From the NCBI GenBank assembly GCA_030595785.1, contig JAUVCG010000002.1:1-38982 (forward strand): 38,982 bases of DNA. Reading direction: 5' to 3'. Position numbers and translations under genes: made by a program. The notes under the pieces are model-generated. The model was not told where the DNA came from, did not search any database, and saw nothing but the letters and a program-made list of their open reading frames with translations. Below are positions 18,759 through 28,389 of this stretch, one piece after another. Each line of letters starts with the position of its first letter. Position 1 is the stretch's first letter. Source of the DNA: Kiritimatiellales bacterium. Lineage in GTDB: Bacteria > Verrucomicrobiota > Kiritimatiellia > Kiritimatiellales > Pontiellaceae.

Positions 18759-19223
18759 CTAAATAATAATCGGCCCTCCATCGGGCATTTCGGTACACTG
18801 GGGCTGAGCGCCTTCGGGCAGGGCGGGTACGTCGACGCCTTCTTTCGGGAGGGTGCCGGCCAGCTCCTGTCGCCAGTGGGCGACGTCGCCGGCGGGGCCG
18901 TAGCAGTAGATGAAGTGCAGCGGCTCATCGCCAATGTTGGTCATTTGGTGAAAGACGGTCGGCGGAATCTGAACAATCTGTTCGGCCGTCATTTCGAGGC
19001 GCTCTTCACCGAGGCACATTTCGCCGCGACCCGAAACGACGAAGTAAACTTCTTCGGATTCCTGGTTGTGCCACGGAACCTGTCCGCCGTTGGGTTCGAG
19101 AGTAACATAGCCCATGCAGAAGTTATCGCATTGGACGGGCGACATGCCTCCCACAAGGTTTTGTGTCAGCCGCCGCGCGGGATAGGTGCGGCCTTTGATT
19201 TCGTTAAGATCTCCGATGATCAT
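18759..19223 (-). CDS. Cupin-domain protein
   Basis: VPWHNQESEEVYFVVSGRGEMCLGEERLEMTAEQIVQIPPTVFHQMTNIGDEPLHFIY. Confidence 0.9.
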   Translation of the reverse strand: MIIGDLNEIKGRTYPARRLTQNLVGGMSPVQCDNFCMGYVTLEPNGGQVPWHNQESEEVYFVVSGRGEMCLGEERLEMTAEQIVQIPPTVFHQMTNIGDEPLHFIYCYGPAGDVAHWRQELAGTLPKEGVDVPALPEGAQPQCTEMPDGGPIII

Positions 19224-19240
19224 GGTTTTCTCCTTCAGGG

Positions 19241-20611
19241 TTACAGATAAAACTTCAGGTAGGGTTCATCATTTGCGAGGCGCTGAACGTAGAGGGCGGC
19301 TTCGCGGGCGTGGTAGTCTCCCCACATGCTTGATTCTCCGCACGGCACCACCTGACCTTCCGGAATATGGTCCCAGCCGTTCGGACGATGGTAGACCGAA
19401 TGCAGGATGAGTCCCTGATGGGATTCATCGAGGCTGAGATAGGTGTCGCCGATTAGCGTTTTCATGGTGGTCAGGCCGGCCTGCATATAGCGTTTGGCCG
19501 CCTCCGGTTCCTTATCCTGCAGATAACGGCCGAGCCGCAACAGCCCTTGTACGCCGATCGCAGCGGCGGAGGAGTCGATCGGTTCGGCGTCGTTGAACGG
19601 ATCGGATTCGCGTTCATTAACATCCTCTCCGAGCTTGTGGGTGTTGAGTGCGCCGGTGTCCCAATAGGGGATGCCGTCGGTGGCGGTGTTTTCAATATAG
19701 AAGTCGCAGGTGGCTTTGGCCATCTTCAGCAGGAAGGCTTCGATGGCTTCGCGTCCGCCCAGCGGTTCGAGCTCGGTGTCGTCGACCGTGGACAGAAACT
19801 CCAGCTGCTCCGGTGCGCCGACCATGACCCAGGCGAGGCCGCGCGTCCAGGTGGTGAAGGGCGAAAAGCCCTGCTGCGAGTTGGGGCATCGGTAGTTGCA
19901 GTCGTTGAGGTTGAAGATGCTTTCGTGGGCCGTACGTCCCCAGAGGTCGTAGTAGTCGCGTCCTTCACCATAGTAGACCGCGAAGTCGGCTGTTGATTTT
20001 GCATGGTATACGAGCCGCTCAAGCAGACTCGTTTCCTTGTCGTTCTCGCCCATGAAAGAGGAGCCGAGCTGATGTGCCACAGCCAGTGCGCGCAACGAGC
20101 GGATCGTGTCGGCAAACAGCGAATGCGGGCCGTTGAACGAATAAATATATCCACCATCCGGCAGCGTGGTCCAACGGCGAGCCTGTACCGAGCCCGAGGC
20201 CTTGAGAGCTATTTCGTAGAAGTTGCGTTCCCATTCGTTTTCCGGAATCCGGCCTTCGTTCATCAGACGGAGCAGGTTGCCGTAGGTGCTGACATTGTTG
20301 AAGCCGTGGTCGTGTACACCGAAGTGAGAAACGTGCGTTGCCATCTTATCAACGGTATTTTTCTTTCCCATTTCAAGGAAAGACGCATCGCCGGTTGCGT
20401 CGAACTGCAGGATTTCGGAGCCATATTGAAAGCCCTGCGTCCATTCGGTCCAGCCGCGCGTGGTGTATTGCCCTTCAATCGTGAAAACGGGCGATCCGTT
20501 TGCTGGGTCATAGTTTTGATTTAGATGGTTGATCTTTTGGCCGGAAGCCTTCCAAAAACGTTCCAGATCGGGAAGTAGACCTGTCGCAGTGAGGTTATTA
20601 TTGATATCCAT
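19241..20611 (-). CDS. Glycoside hydrolase family 88 (unsaturated glucuronyl hydrolase-like)
   Basis: DHGFNNVSTYGNLLRLM, TTWTRGLAWVMVGAPEQLEFL, GWDHIPEGQVVPCGESSMWGDYHAREAALYVQRL. Start moved to 20611. Confidence 0.9.
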   Translation of the reverse strand: MDINNNLTATGLLPDLERFWKASGQKINHLNQNYDPANGSPVFTIEGQYTTRGWTEWTQGFQYGSEILQFDATGDASFLEMGKKNTVDKMATHVSHFGVHDHGFNNVSTYGNLLRLMNEGRIPENEWERNFYEIALKASGSVQARRWTTLPDGGYIYSFNGPHSLFADTIRSLRALAVAHQLGSSFMGENDKETSLLERLVYHAKSTADFAVYYGEGRDYYDLWGRTAHESIFNLNDCNYRCPNSQQGFSPFTTWTRGLAWVMVGAPEQLEFLSTVDDTELEPLGGREAIEAFLLKMAKATCDFYIENTATDGIPYWDTGALNTHKLGEDVNERESDPFNDAEPIDSSAAAIGVQGLLRLGRYLQDKEPEAAKRYMQAGLTTMKTLIGDTYLSLDESHQGLILHSVYHRPNGWDHIPEGQVVPCGESSMWGDYHAREAALYVQRLANDEPYLKFYL

Positions 20612-20702
20612 AATATTTCTCCAAAGATAAATATAGTCATAAATTATATTGCAACAGAATATTGTCAAGCGTTATATTGAACTCCTTCAAATGAGGAAAA
20701 TA

Positions 20703-21251
20703 ATGGGATCTAATAACGAAAACGGGATGGATATGTACAATTTTTCGGTATTGCGTGACCTGCGCAAACGTGCCGAAATGACGATTGCCGATCTTTCCGC
20801 TCGTACAGGCATATCGCCGGCGGTCATTTCAAAGCTGGAGCGGAATCAGACGACGGCCGAACTCAAAACACTCTTTCGGTTGGCACGTGCGTTCGGGTTG
20901 ACCGCATCAGAGATGCTTGCGCTGGTCGAATCGCGTACGGCCCAGTGCAAAGATGAGACGGATCGACGTGCAGGAGATTTCCATTTCAGGCAGATCGAGT
21001 TTGCGAACAGCAAGTGTTTTTATGCGGATGCTCCGAAGGGTGCGGCCCGGTCCAATCCGGATGCTCATCGCGACGACTTTGAGATCTGCTGGGTATTGGA
21101 GGGAAAAGTGCGCATTGAACTGCCGTATGAAAGTCATGTGTTGTCTACCGGTCAATGCCTCCAGTTCGATGCGGTTTTTGAACATACCTATGAAGTATTG
21201 GAAGACTGCCGGATCATCATTCAGCATATCAGTAAAGCGAAGCGGTTTTAA
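20703..21251 (+). CDS. XRE-family HTH regulator with C-terminal cupin
   Basis: LRDLRKRAEMTIADLSARTGISPAVISKLERNQTTAELKTLFRLARAFGL, then cupin-like FEICWVLEGKVRIELPYESHVLSTGQCLQFDAVFEHTYEVLED. Start at MGSNNEN. Confidence 0.88.
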   Translation: MGSNNENGMDMYNFSVLRDLRKRAEMTIADLSARTGISPAVISKLERNQTTAELKTLFRLARAFGLTASEMLALVESRTAQCKDETDRRAGDFHFRQIEFANSKCFYADAPKGAARSNPDAHRDDFEICWVLEGKVRIELPYESHVLSTGQCLQFDAVFEHTYEVLEDCRIIIQHISKAKRF

Positions 21252-21270
21252 TCAACAAGGGAGTCCAGGC

Positions 21271-22044
21271 ATGAAAAGAACAGCATTGGTAACGGGCGGC
21301 GGTAGGGGGATCGGTTTTGGCATTTGCGAAAAGCTGGCATCCGACGGGTTCAACCTCGTTTTAAGTGGGCGCAGCGATGCATCGAAAGTGGCGGACTCCG
21401 TCCAGGCCTTGGAAGCCATGGGTGCGGAAGTGCTCTATTGCTCCGGCGATGTTTCTTCCGCTATTGATCGCGCAGCGATGCTGAAGGAAATCAAGGCGCG
21501 CTTCGGCCGTCTCGATGTACTCGTCAATAACGCCGGTGTCGCACCGAGGGTTCGCGCCGATATCCTTGAAGCGGATGAAGACAGTTTTGAATGGATCATG
21601 AAGATTAACCTGCAGGGTCCCTACTTCCTGACACAGGCTGTCGCCAACTGGATGATAGAACAAAAACAGGCCACCGACTCTTTTGAAGGCTGCATTATCA
21701 ATGTCGGCTCCATCTCCGCAACGGTCGTATCGCCGAACCGCGGTGACTACTGCATTTCGAAGGCCGGCCTCGGCATGATGAGTTCGCTTTTCGCAGCGCG
21801 TCTGGGCGAGTTCGCTATTCCGGTCTATGAAATTCGGCCGGGCATTATCAAGACCGACATGACCGCAGGTGTAACCGACAAATATGACAACCTTATTCAT
21901 AACACCGAGCTACTGGTCGAAAAGCGTTGGGGGCTTCCGGAGGACATCGGCAAGCTTGCCGCGGCCATGGCGCGCGGCGATATGCCATACGCATCCGGGC
22001 AGGCTATATATGTGGACGGCGGACTGACCCTTCCGAGGCTGTAG
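21271..22044 (+). CDS. Short-chain dehydrogenase/reductase (3-ketoacyl-ACP reductase-like)
   Basis: TALVTGGGRGIGFGI, DVLVNNAGVAPR, YCISKAG, ASGQAIYVDGGLTLPRL. Confidence 0.95.
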   Translation: MKRTALVTGGGRGIGFGICEKLASDGFNLVLSGRSDASKVADSVQALEAMGAEVLYCSGDVSSAIDRAAMLKEIKARFGRLDVLVNNAGVAPRVRADILEADEDSFEWIMKINLQGPYFLTQAVANWMIEQKQATDSFEGCIINVGSISATVVSPNRGDYCISKAGLGMMSSLFAARLGEFAIPVYEIRPGIIKTDMTAGVTDKYDNLIHNTELLVEKRWGLPEDIGKLAAAMARGDMPYASGQAIYVDGGLTLPRL

Positions 22045-22157
22045 GGCAATGAGAAAATCCGTGTACGCAGAACGAATGGCGGATATGCTTCGCTTTCTCA
22101 TAAAAGGAGTGCGGGAAACCCACTTGCGGATCCGAAATATATTGAAGGAGTAAGATC

Positions 22158-22421
22158 ATGACCTACATACCTGCAGCCCATCGTTATGAAACCTGCCGAA
22201 GCATGCTGCAGTGCGCGTTTGATCTGGGCATCACTCATTTTGATCTGGCAAACAACTACGGGCTGCCGCCGGGCTCGGCTGAAGAAATGTTTGGCCGCGT
22301 TTTTAAACAGGACTTTATCACGCATCGCGATGAGTTGCTGTTATCTCAAACTATCGCGGGGAAGAAATGCGCAAAGCCGCCGCCATTCTTTGAAGGTGGA
22401 ATGGGCGCGTCTGCATTTTGA
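22158..22421 (+). pseudogene. Aldo/keto reductase (YghZ/GAP-reductase type) remnant with internal and C-terminal deletions
   Basis: MTYIPAAHRYE then TCRSMLQCAFDLGITHFDLANNYGLPPGSAEEMFGRVFKQDFITHRDELLLS. The usual 'RRCGRSGLKLPAISLGLWHNFG' segment between these parts and everything after the first ~100 aa are absent. Confidence 0.85.
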
Positions 22422-22456
22422 CCTTTCCTGAAGAATGGCCTATCCTGTGGCCGACT

Positions 22457-24229
22457 ATGAGATTCAGACTCTACAGGTTTATGTGGGTGGCGGTGTGTGT
22501 ATCATCTTTTATCGGTGCGATGGCCCGCGCGGATGCACCGGCGGTAGAGTATAAAGCGCGGATCAGAGGCGCGGGTGATAGTGCGCTTGAGAAGGCGATC
22601 AAGGAATCGGCTCTGACCTTCAGGTTGGAGGACCGCCCCCCTGCAACAATGGGCCAGCTGCAGCGTCGCATCAACGGCGATCTTCCAAGGATTGAAACCA
22701 TTCTCGAATCGCGCGGCTATTACGATGCCGCAGTTGCGGCAGAAATCGATAGGGAGCGCGATCCCGTCCGCGTCACCTTCAACATCGAGCCGGCTGGGCA
22801 ATATCGTTTTGATCGCGTTCAACTGCGCTTTCTGGGCTCACCGGATCCATCGCTGGAGAAAATCAAACCCGCACTTCGCAAGGGTAGCCGGGCCGTGGCT
22901 TCGCGGGCCTTTGAAGAGCAGCAGCGCATCATCGTACTCCTGCAGCGCAGGGGCTACCCGTTCCCGAAGCTTGAAAAACGAACCGTCACGCTGAATCGTG
23001 AAAACCAAACGGTCGATGTGCTGCTGGAGTTCAACCTGGGTGCTTCGTCGGTCTATGGTGCTTTCGAAGTCCATGGGCTTGAGTCGGTCAACCGGAAATA
23101 TATCAGGCGCCAGCTGCCCTGGAAGCCGGGCGACCCTTACGACGCGAAGCAACTCGACGATTTTGAGAATAAACTGCTGGGCACCGGTCTTTTCGGAACA
23201 GCTCGTGTTGTGCCGCAGCCGGGAGAGGCGGGCACCAACGCAATTCCTGTTAAGATTACCGTCACCGAGCGCGATAAGCGCACGGTTCGCTTCGGGGTGA
23301 ACTATTCCGATATCGGTTTCGGCGCAAACGCGCGGTGGGAGCACCGGAATTTTTTTGGAAGCGGAGAGCATTTAGAAACGTCGTTCACCTGGTCGCAGAT
23401 CGAGTTGGGCGGAAATGTTTCGCTTACGCGCCCCGGCTTCCTGCTGGCGAATCAGTCGCTGGTTCTTGATCTTGATGCTTCGTACGAAACGCCGGATGCC
23501 TACGAGTCAAGAAAGGCGCGCGCCACGACGATGGTGCTGCGCGACTTTACGCAGGAAATTCAGGCGGGGCTGGGCGTGGGATACCAGTATTCCCACGTTG
23601 AGCAGTTGGCTTCGGACGAGCGCTACAGTCTGGTGTTTTTTCCATTGCAGGCGGCTCTCGATTATCGCGACGACAAGCTCAACCCCGTGCGTGGTGCGCA
23701 TCTATTTGGTCGCACGGCCTTCTATAAGGACACCATGGCCAGTGACTCATTTCTGAAGAGTGCCTGCGAGGGCCGCCACTACCTTACACTCTGGAAAAGA
23801 TACCGGCTCTCGAGCGCATTGCGCCTGACGCTCGGCAGCATCGACGGCGCTTCGATCAATAATGTGCCTGCCGACGAGCGCTTCTATGCCGGCGGTGGCG
23901 GTTCGATCCGGGGCTATGAATATCAGGCCGTGGGTCCCTCCGCCGCCGACGGTACTCCGCTCGGTGGCGACAAGATGCTGGAATTTTCTACCGAGCTTCG
24001 GCTCCAGCCCGGCAACAAACTCGGCTATGTTGCATTTGTTGATGGCGGCACGGTCTATAACGACCTTCTTACGAATGCCGACCGTTCATTGCGCTATGGC
24101 GCAGGGTTGGGGTTGCGCTGGTTCACCGCCATCGGGCCGTTGCGCGTGGATGTGGCCTATCCGCTCAACCCGGATTCAACGCAGCGGGAGCGGGTGCAGT
24201 TTTACATTAGTTTGGGGCAGGCTTTTTAA
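22457..24229 (+). CDS. tamA: TamA/Omp85-family outer membrane assembly protein
   Basis: POTRA-like repeats, RFYAGGGGSIRGYEYQAVGP, C-terminal GPLRVDVAYPLNPDSTQRERVQFYISLGQAF. Confidence 0.9.
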   Translation: MRFRLYRFMWVAVCVSSFIGAMARADAPAVEYKARIRGAGDSALEKAIKESALTFRLEDRPPATMGQLQRRINGDLPRIETILESRGYYDAAVAAEIDRERDPVRVTFNIEPAGQYRFDRVQLRFLGSPDPSLEKIKPALRKGSRAVASRAFEEQQRIIVLLQRRGYPFPKLEKRTVTLNRENQTVDVLLEFNLGASSVYGAFEVHGLESVNRKYIRRQLPWKPGDPYDAKQLDDFENKLLGTGLFGTARVVPQPGEAGTNAIPVKITVTERDKRTVRFGVNYSDIGFGANARWEHRNFFGSGEHLETSFTWSQIELGGNVSLTRPGFLLANQSLVLDLDASYETPDAYESRKARATTMVLRDFTQEIQAGLGVGYQYSHVEQLASDERYSLVFFPLQAALDYRDDKLNPVRGAHLFGRTAFYKDTMASDSFLKSACEGRHYLTLWKRYRLSSALRLTLGSIDGASINNVPADERFYAGGGGSIRGYEYQAVGPSAADGTPLGGDKMLEFSTELRLQPGNKLGYVAFVDGGTVYNDLLTNADRSLRYGAGLGLRWFTAIGPLRVDVAYPLNPDSTQRERVQFYISLGQAF

Positions 24230-26868
24230 TGAAAAAGAGAACGTCCATCGTGTTGAAAAGCCTCGGAGTGCTGGCGCTCGTGCCGGTGCTGTTGCTGGCA
24301 TTGCTCCAGACCCCGCCGGGCAAGGCCCTGCTGGCATCGGCGCTGTCACGGAGCCTGAGTGGTTCGGACAATCTCGATGTGCGGATCGGAAAAATCAGCG
24401 GGTGGATTCCGGCCGCGGTCCGGATCGACCACCTCGAGATCGGCGATGCCGATGGGGTATGGTTAACCGCCGACGGGCTGCACTGCCGCTGGATGATCCG
24501 GGAGCTTGTGGATCGCCGTATTCGCGTTGCGCGGCTCGGCGCAAATACGATCGAGCTGCACCGTTTCCCGGTGGCCGGGAAGTCCGACGGGCCATCTCCC
24601 AACGATCCGCGCGAGTTCCAGCCTTTGGAAATCATGTTGGATAAGCTGGCGATCGAACAACTGAAGCTAGGTGAGCCCGTGGCGGGCATGCCGCTGGAAT
24701 ATGCCGTGCATTCGGGCGGTATCCACTTGTTGCCGTCCGGGCGTTTGACCGGCGAACTGCGTGTGAGCGGCGATGCCGATGGGCGGGTCGAACTCGACGC
24801 GCTGCTCGGAGGGCAGCGCGACAATCGGCTTGTGATTCTGGCCGAGCTGGATCGAATGACGAAGCCTTCGTTTGGCTTAGACCTTTTGTCTGGACATGCG
24901 GAAGCCACGCTCACCCGCGCAGGAGTACGCGCCACGGTGGCCGCATCCGTGCGGAAGGATGATTTCGATGGACAGCTGTCTGCCCAGCTGGAATATGCCG
25001 GGCGGCAATTGCGGGTGCCGCATTTCGGGATTGTTACCCCCGGCCATTCTGCGGGAGGAAATCTCTCGGTGGATTTCTCTCAGGAGACCACCGGTATCCT
25101 GCTGGATATTCGCATGGCAGATGCCGCGACCAACACCTGTTCAATCCACGCCGATGCGACCGTGTCCAGCAGCAACGGCCAGTGGGCGGTGGACTTCCAC
25201 CCCTTGGATTTTCAGTGTCTGGAGCTGGTCAGCGGTTCGCTGGTGGGAAAGGTTTCACCGGATCAATTGGCGCTGAACGGATCGTTGGAGGAGTTTGATC
25301 TGAATGGCCTGCCCATGTCTGGCATCTCCAATTTTACCGGAGGGGTAGGCGGAACACTTTCGCTGTCGGGTTCTCTCGCGAAACCGGAGATTCGGGCTGA
25401 ACTGGATATGCTGGGGCTCACATCGACCCAGGAGGCGCTCGACGAACTACCCGAGCTCAACCTCCATCTATCGGGCGGGTTGGCGGACGGAACCATGCAA
25501 GGCTCCTCGATCATCACCAATTCAACCCGTGGCCGTATGGCGGCCGGGTTCCGGATGCCGTGCGCCTTCTCACTCGATCCGTTCCTTTTCAAGCCCGACC
25601 TCGAGGGGATCCATGCCGACCTGTCGGCGGATGTGGATATGGGGCTTCTCAATCAGCTCGCACTGTTCAATAACCAGCGGATCGCCGGGAGGCTTGTGGC
25701 CGAGCTGGTCTACGACCGGAACCTCTCGGGCTCGCTCCAGCTGGAACAGGGGACCTATGAGCACTTTAAATGGGGTGTTGTTGTGCGCGATGTATCACTC
25801 GACCTGGCCGCCACGGATGAGGGGCTGCGCATCGATACGGCCACTGCAACGGATGGCGATGCCGGTCGCATTGCAATGACGGGTGGCGTGGTTTCCAATC
25901 AACTGGCGCTGGCACTGGATCTCACCCGTGCGGCCATTGTCAGGCGTGACGATGTGGAAGGAACACTCTCCGGCCAGTTTGAAATTACGGGGCCGTTGTC
26001 CCGCCCGGCCGTGATGGGGACTTTAACGGTGGACCGCGCGGATATCCTGATCGACAACTTTGCGCCCGCTCTCCCGCCGCTGTTGACCGACTACGATGCT
26101 TTAGCCAAAACCAATACCGTTGATGTGGCAGAAAAACAATCACCGCTGCCTTTCGGCCTGGATGTGCAGGTGGATTTAGCGGATCAGGTGTTTGCGAATG
26201 CCTCAATGATCGATTCGGTCTGGGGCGGAAACCTGCGGGTGAAGGACGTGCCTAAGGGCATCTCGGTGAGTGGATTAATCAAGCCGAAGCGCGGCTATGT
26301 CTCCTTCATTGGAAAAAAATTCCGGTTCATCGACGGGCAGATCGATATGGATGGCGCTGTTCCGGCAGAACCTTCGATGACCCAGATTACGGCGGAATAC
26401 AGCCGGAGCGACTTTACGGCTCGGCTGATCCTTAACGGACGGTTCGACAACCCCGGATTCAGGCTTGAATCCTCGCCCGCTATGCCAGAGGATGAGATCC
26501 TTTCACATGTGCTGTTCGAGCGGGATACCTCGGAGATCACACCGTATCAGGCCTTTCAGATTGCGGCGGCCGCCCGGCAGCTTTCAGGCGGATTGAACGG
26601 CCCGGGCTTCATGTACCAGATGCGGCAGGCGGTGGGGGTTGATACATTGGAATGGCGCGAAGGTGCAGGGGATGGGGAGGCTTCTTCGGTGGCGGCCGGG
26701 AAATACCTTACTCCGGCGCTTTACGTGGAGGTCAACCGATCGCTCGATGAAAGGGGCGACACCGGTATGCTGGCCGAATACGAGGTAACCAAACACTTTT
26801 CCGTCGAAACCAGTACCGGCCCGAAGATGCGCCCCGGTATCGGCGTCAACTGGAAGAATGACTATTAA
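24229..26868 (+). CDS. tamB: Translocation/assembly module TamB
   Basis: Starts on the last base of tamA's stop (TAATG); C-terminal DUF490-like region GRFDNPGFRLESSPAMPEDEILSHVLFERDTSEITPYQAFQIAAAARQLSG...YEVTKHFSVETSTGPKMRPGIGVNWKNDY. Confidence 0.93.
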   Translation: MKKRTSIVLKSLGVLALVPVLLLALLQTPPGKALLASALSRSLSGSDNLDVRIGKISGWIPAAVRIDHLEIGDADGVWLTADGLHCRWMIRELVDRRIRVARLGANTIELHRFPVAGKSDGPSPNDPREFQPLEIMLDKLAIEQLKLGEPVAGMPLEYAVHSGGIHLLPSGRLTGELRVSGDADGRVELDALLGGQRDNRLVILAELDRMTKPSFGLDLLSGHAEATLTRAGVRATVAASVRKDDFDGQLSAQLEYAGRQLRVPHFGIVTPGHSAGGNLSVDFSQETTGILLDIRMADAATNTCSIHADATVSSSNGQWAVDFHPLDFQCLELVSGSLVGKVSPDQLALNGSLEEFDLNGLPMSGISNFTGGVGGTLSLSGSLAKPEIRAELDMLGLTSTQEALDELPELNLHLSGGLADGTMQGSSIITNSTRGRMAAGFRMPCAFSLDPFLFKPDLEGIHADLSADVDMGLLNQLALFNNQRIAGRLVAELVYDRNLSGSLQLEQGTYEHFKWGVVVRDVSLDLAATDEGLRIDTATATDGDAGRIAMTGGVVSNQLALALDLTRAAIVRRDDVEGTLSGQFEITGPLSRPAVMGTLTVDRADILIDNFAPALPPLLTDYDALAKTNTVDVAEKQSPLPFGLDVQVDLADQVFANASMIDSVWGGNLRVKDVPKGISVSGLIKPKRGYVSFIGKKFRFIDGQIDMDGAVPAEPSMTQITAEYSRSDFTARLILNGRFDNPGFRLESSPAMPEDEILSHVLFERDTSEITPYQAFQIAAAARQLSGGLNGPGFMYQMRQAVGVDTLEWREGAGDGEASSVAAGKYLTPALYVEVNRSLDERGDTGMLAEYEVTKHFSVETSTGPKMRPGIGVNWKNDY

Positions 26869-26885
26869 TAAGAGAAGGAAAACCG

Positions 26886-27290
26886 ATGATTACACAACTT
26901 GCACATGTCTGTATCTATTCGGCCGATCTTGAGGAAACCGCCCGGTTTTACTTCGAGGCACTGGATCTCGAAAAAGGCTTTGAGTTTATCAAGGACGGAG
27001 AATTGTTCGGCTATTACATCAAGCTCGGCAGCAATACCTTTATCGAAGTGTTCAAGGGCGATCCCGGCGAAATCGGGAACATTAACCATATGGCCATTCA
27101 GGTCGATGACATCGACCGGGTCATTGCCCGGATAAAAGAGCACGGATATGAAATAGAAGAGAAATCGTTCGGAGCGGATCACTCATGGCAGGTCTGGGTG
27201 ACCGACCCCGACGGCGTCAGGATCGAGTTTCATCAGTACACGGAAAAAAGCCTCCAGCTAACCGGAGGCCAGTGTGTTGTAGATTGGTAA
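26886..27290 (+). CDS. VOC/glyoxalase-family protein
   Basis: LAHVCIYSADLEETARFYFEALDLEKGFEF, INHMAIQVDDIDRVIARIKEHGYEIE, WVTDPDGVRIEFHQYT. Confidence 0.93.
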   Translation: MITQLAHVCIYSADLEETARFYFEALDLEKGFEFIKDGELFGYYIKLGSNTFIEVFKGDPGEIGNINHMAIQVDDIDRVIARIKEHGYEIEEKSFGADHSWQVWVTDPDGVRIEFHQYTEKSLQLTGGQCVVDW

Positions 27291-27347
27291 TTAAAAGGGG
27301 GATTGCATATGCGCTCGGCATCCCGGCCGGATACCTGGTCTTTGATT

Positions 27348-27372
27348 GTAGGGCGGGGGCCGTGACCCCGCC
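27348..27372. repeat. GTAG-headed REP-like palindrome (divergent stem)
   Basis: GTAGGGCGGGGGCCGTGACCCCGCC: GTAG plus 7-bp stem GGCGGGG/CCCCGCC. Confidence 0.6.
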
Positions 27373-27429
27373 ACATTCCGCGATCATGGATCAGGGGGTA
27401 AAGCAGAAGCGTTGGCGGTTATATTGAGA

Positions 27430-27456
27430 AGGGGGCTTTCGGGCCTCCGTTTTTTA
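27430..27456 (+). terminator. Putative rho-independent terminator after the VOC gene
   Basis: GGGGGC-TTTCGG-GCCTCC hairpin followed by GTTTTTT. Confidence 0.55.
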
Positions 27457-27524
27457 TCCGGTAGAGGTTTGCCACTAATAACGAATTTCTGTAAATCCTG
27501 TGTATACACGAAAGGAGCTAAACC

Positions 27525-27953
27525 ATGTCAGTAATAAAAGAACTGCAATCAGAGATAACCCGTCTGGCCCGCAAGGAGATCAAAAAGGAACTCGATCCGG
27601 TAAAGCGGATCAATGCTGCTCAGCGAGGATTGATCGCCAATCTCCGCAGGGATGTAGCCGAACTTCAGAAGGAAGTGGCCATGTTGAAGCAAGAGCAGGG
27701 CCAACCCGCTCCGGTGGTGGATGAAGAAGCGGTGCAGAACTTCTGGATCTCAAGCAAGGGCGTAGTGTCTCTGCGGAAGCGCCTGCAATTGACGCAGGCT
27801 GAACTGGCCGTGCTGGCCGACGTGAGCACCCAGTCTGTTGTGAAGTGGGAAAAGCATGAGGGCAAGATCCCATTCCGCAAGCAGGAGACGGCAGTGAAGA
27901 TGCAGCAGATCCGGGGCATGAGCAAGAGTGAGGCCTGGGCCAAGTTTGAGTAG
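27525..27953 (+). CDS. Coiled-coil plus XRE-type HTH DNA-binding protein
   Basis: N-terminal heptad-like AELQKEVAMLKQEQ; C-terminal LRKRLQLTQAELAVLADVSTQSVVKWEKHEGKIPFRKQE. Confidence 0.82.
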   Translation: MSVIKELQSEITRLARKEIKKELDPVKRINAAQRGLIANLRRDVAELQKEVAMLKQEQGQPAPVVDEEAVQNFWISSKGVVSLRKRLQLTQAELAVLADVSTQSVVKWEKHEGKIPFRKQETAVKMQQIRGMSKSEAWAKFE

Positions 27954-28031
27954 GAGATCTATTTACCGGTTTGAGTGAGTAGGAGATCTTTTCAAGGAGG
28001 CTGCCGACTCTATCCATCTTCTGGATCGAAG

Positions 28032-28067
28032 GGCGGAAGCGCAACGGCGCTTCCGCCTTTCTGTTTT
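28032..28067 (+). terminator. Strong rho-independent terminator
   Basis: Perfect 11-bp stem GGCGGAAGCGC-AACG-GCGCTTCCGCC followed by TTTCTGTTTT. Confidence 0.8.
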
Positions 28068-28224
28068 CGGGGATGTGCTGATGAAAAACCATTTTTATCT
28101 GATCGTGCGCACGCCGGATGCCGATCTGAGTCGGGCCATTCAGTGGCTGAAGGTGTCGTGCAGCATGGGGATTAACACGAAGTACAATCGTGGGATCGGG
28201 GAAATGCAGATAACATTATTATAG
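28066..28224 (+). pseudogene. REP-associated tyrosine transposase (RAYT, Y1_Tnp/IS200-like) fragment
   Basis: FGDVLMKNHFYLIVRTPDADLSRAIQWLKVSCSMGINTKYNRGIG matches RAYT 'VLMPNHFHLLVRTPEANLSRAMQWLNTSYSMWFNRRYNRSG'; HUH-region His changed to Tyr, C-terminus missing; not in the ORF track. Confidence 0.82.
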
Positions 28225-28389
28225 GACTGACCCGAATGGCACTATAGATACGGCAGGAAGGTCTGCGACCATTCACGCCCTACAATTCGAAACGGCTGAA
28301 CGTAGTGCCTTCGGGGCTGGTGCGGAGGTTGTTGCGAAGGCGGGGTGAAATCCTTGGACTTGAACCCCTTTATGCGGTAGAGCTATTGC

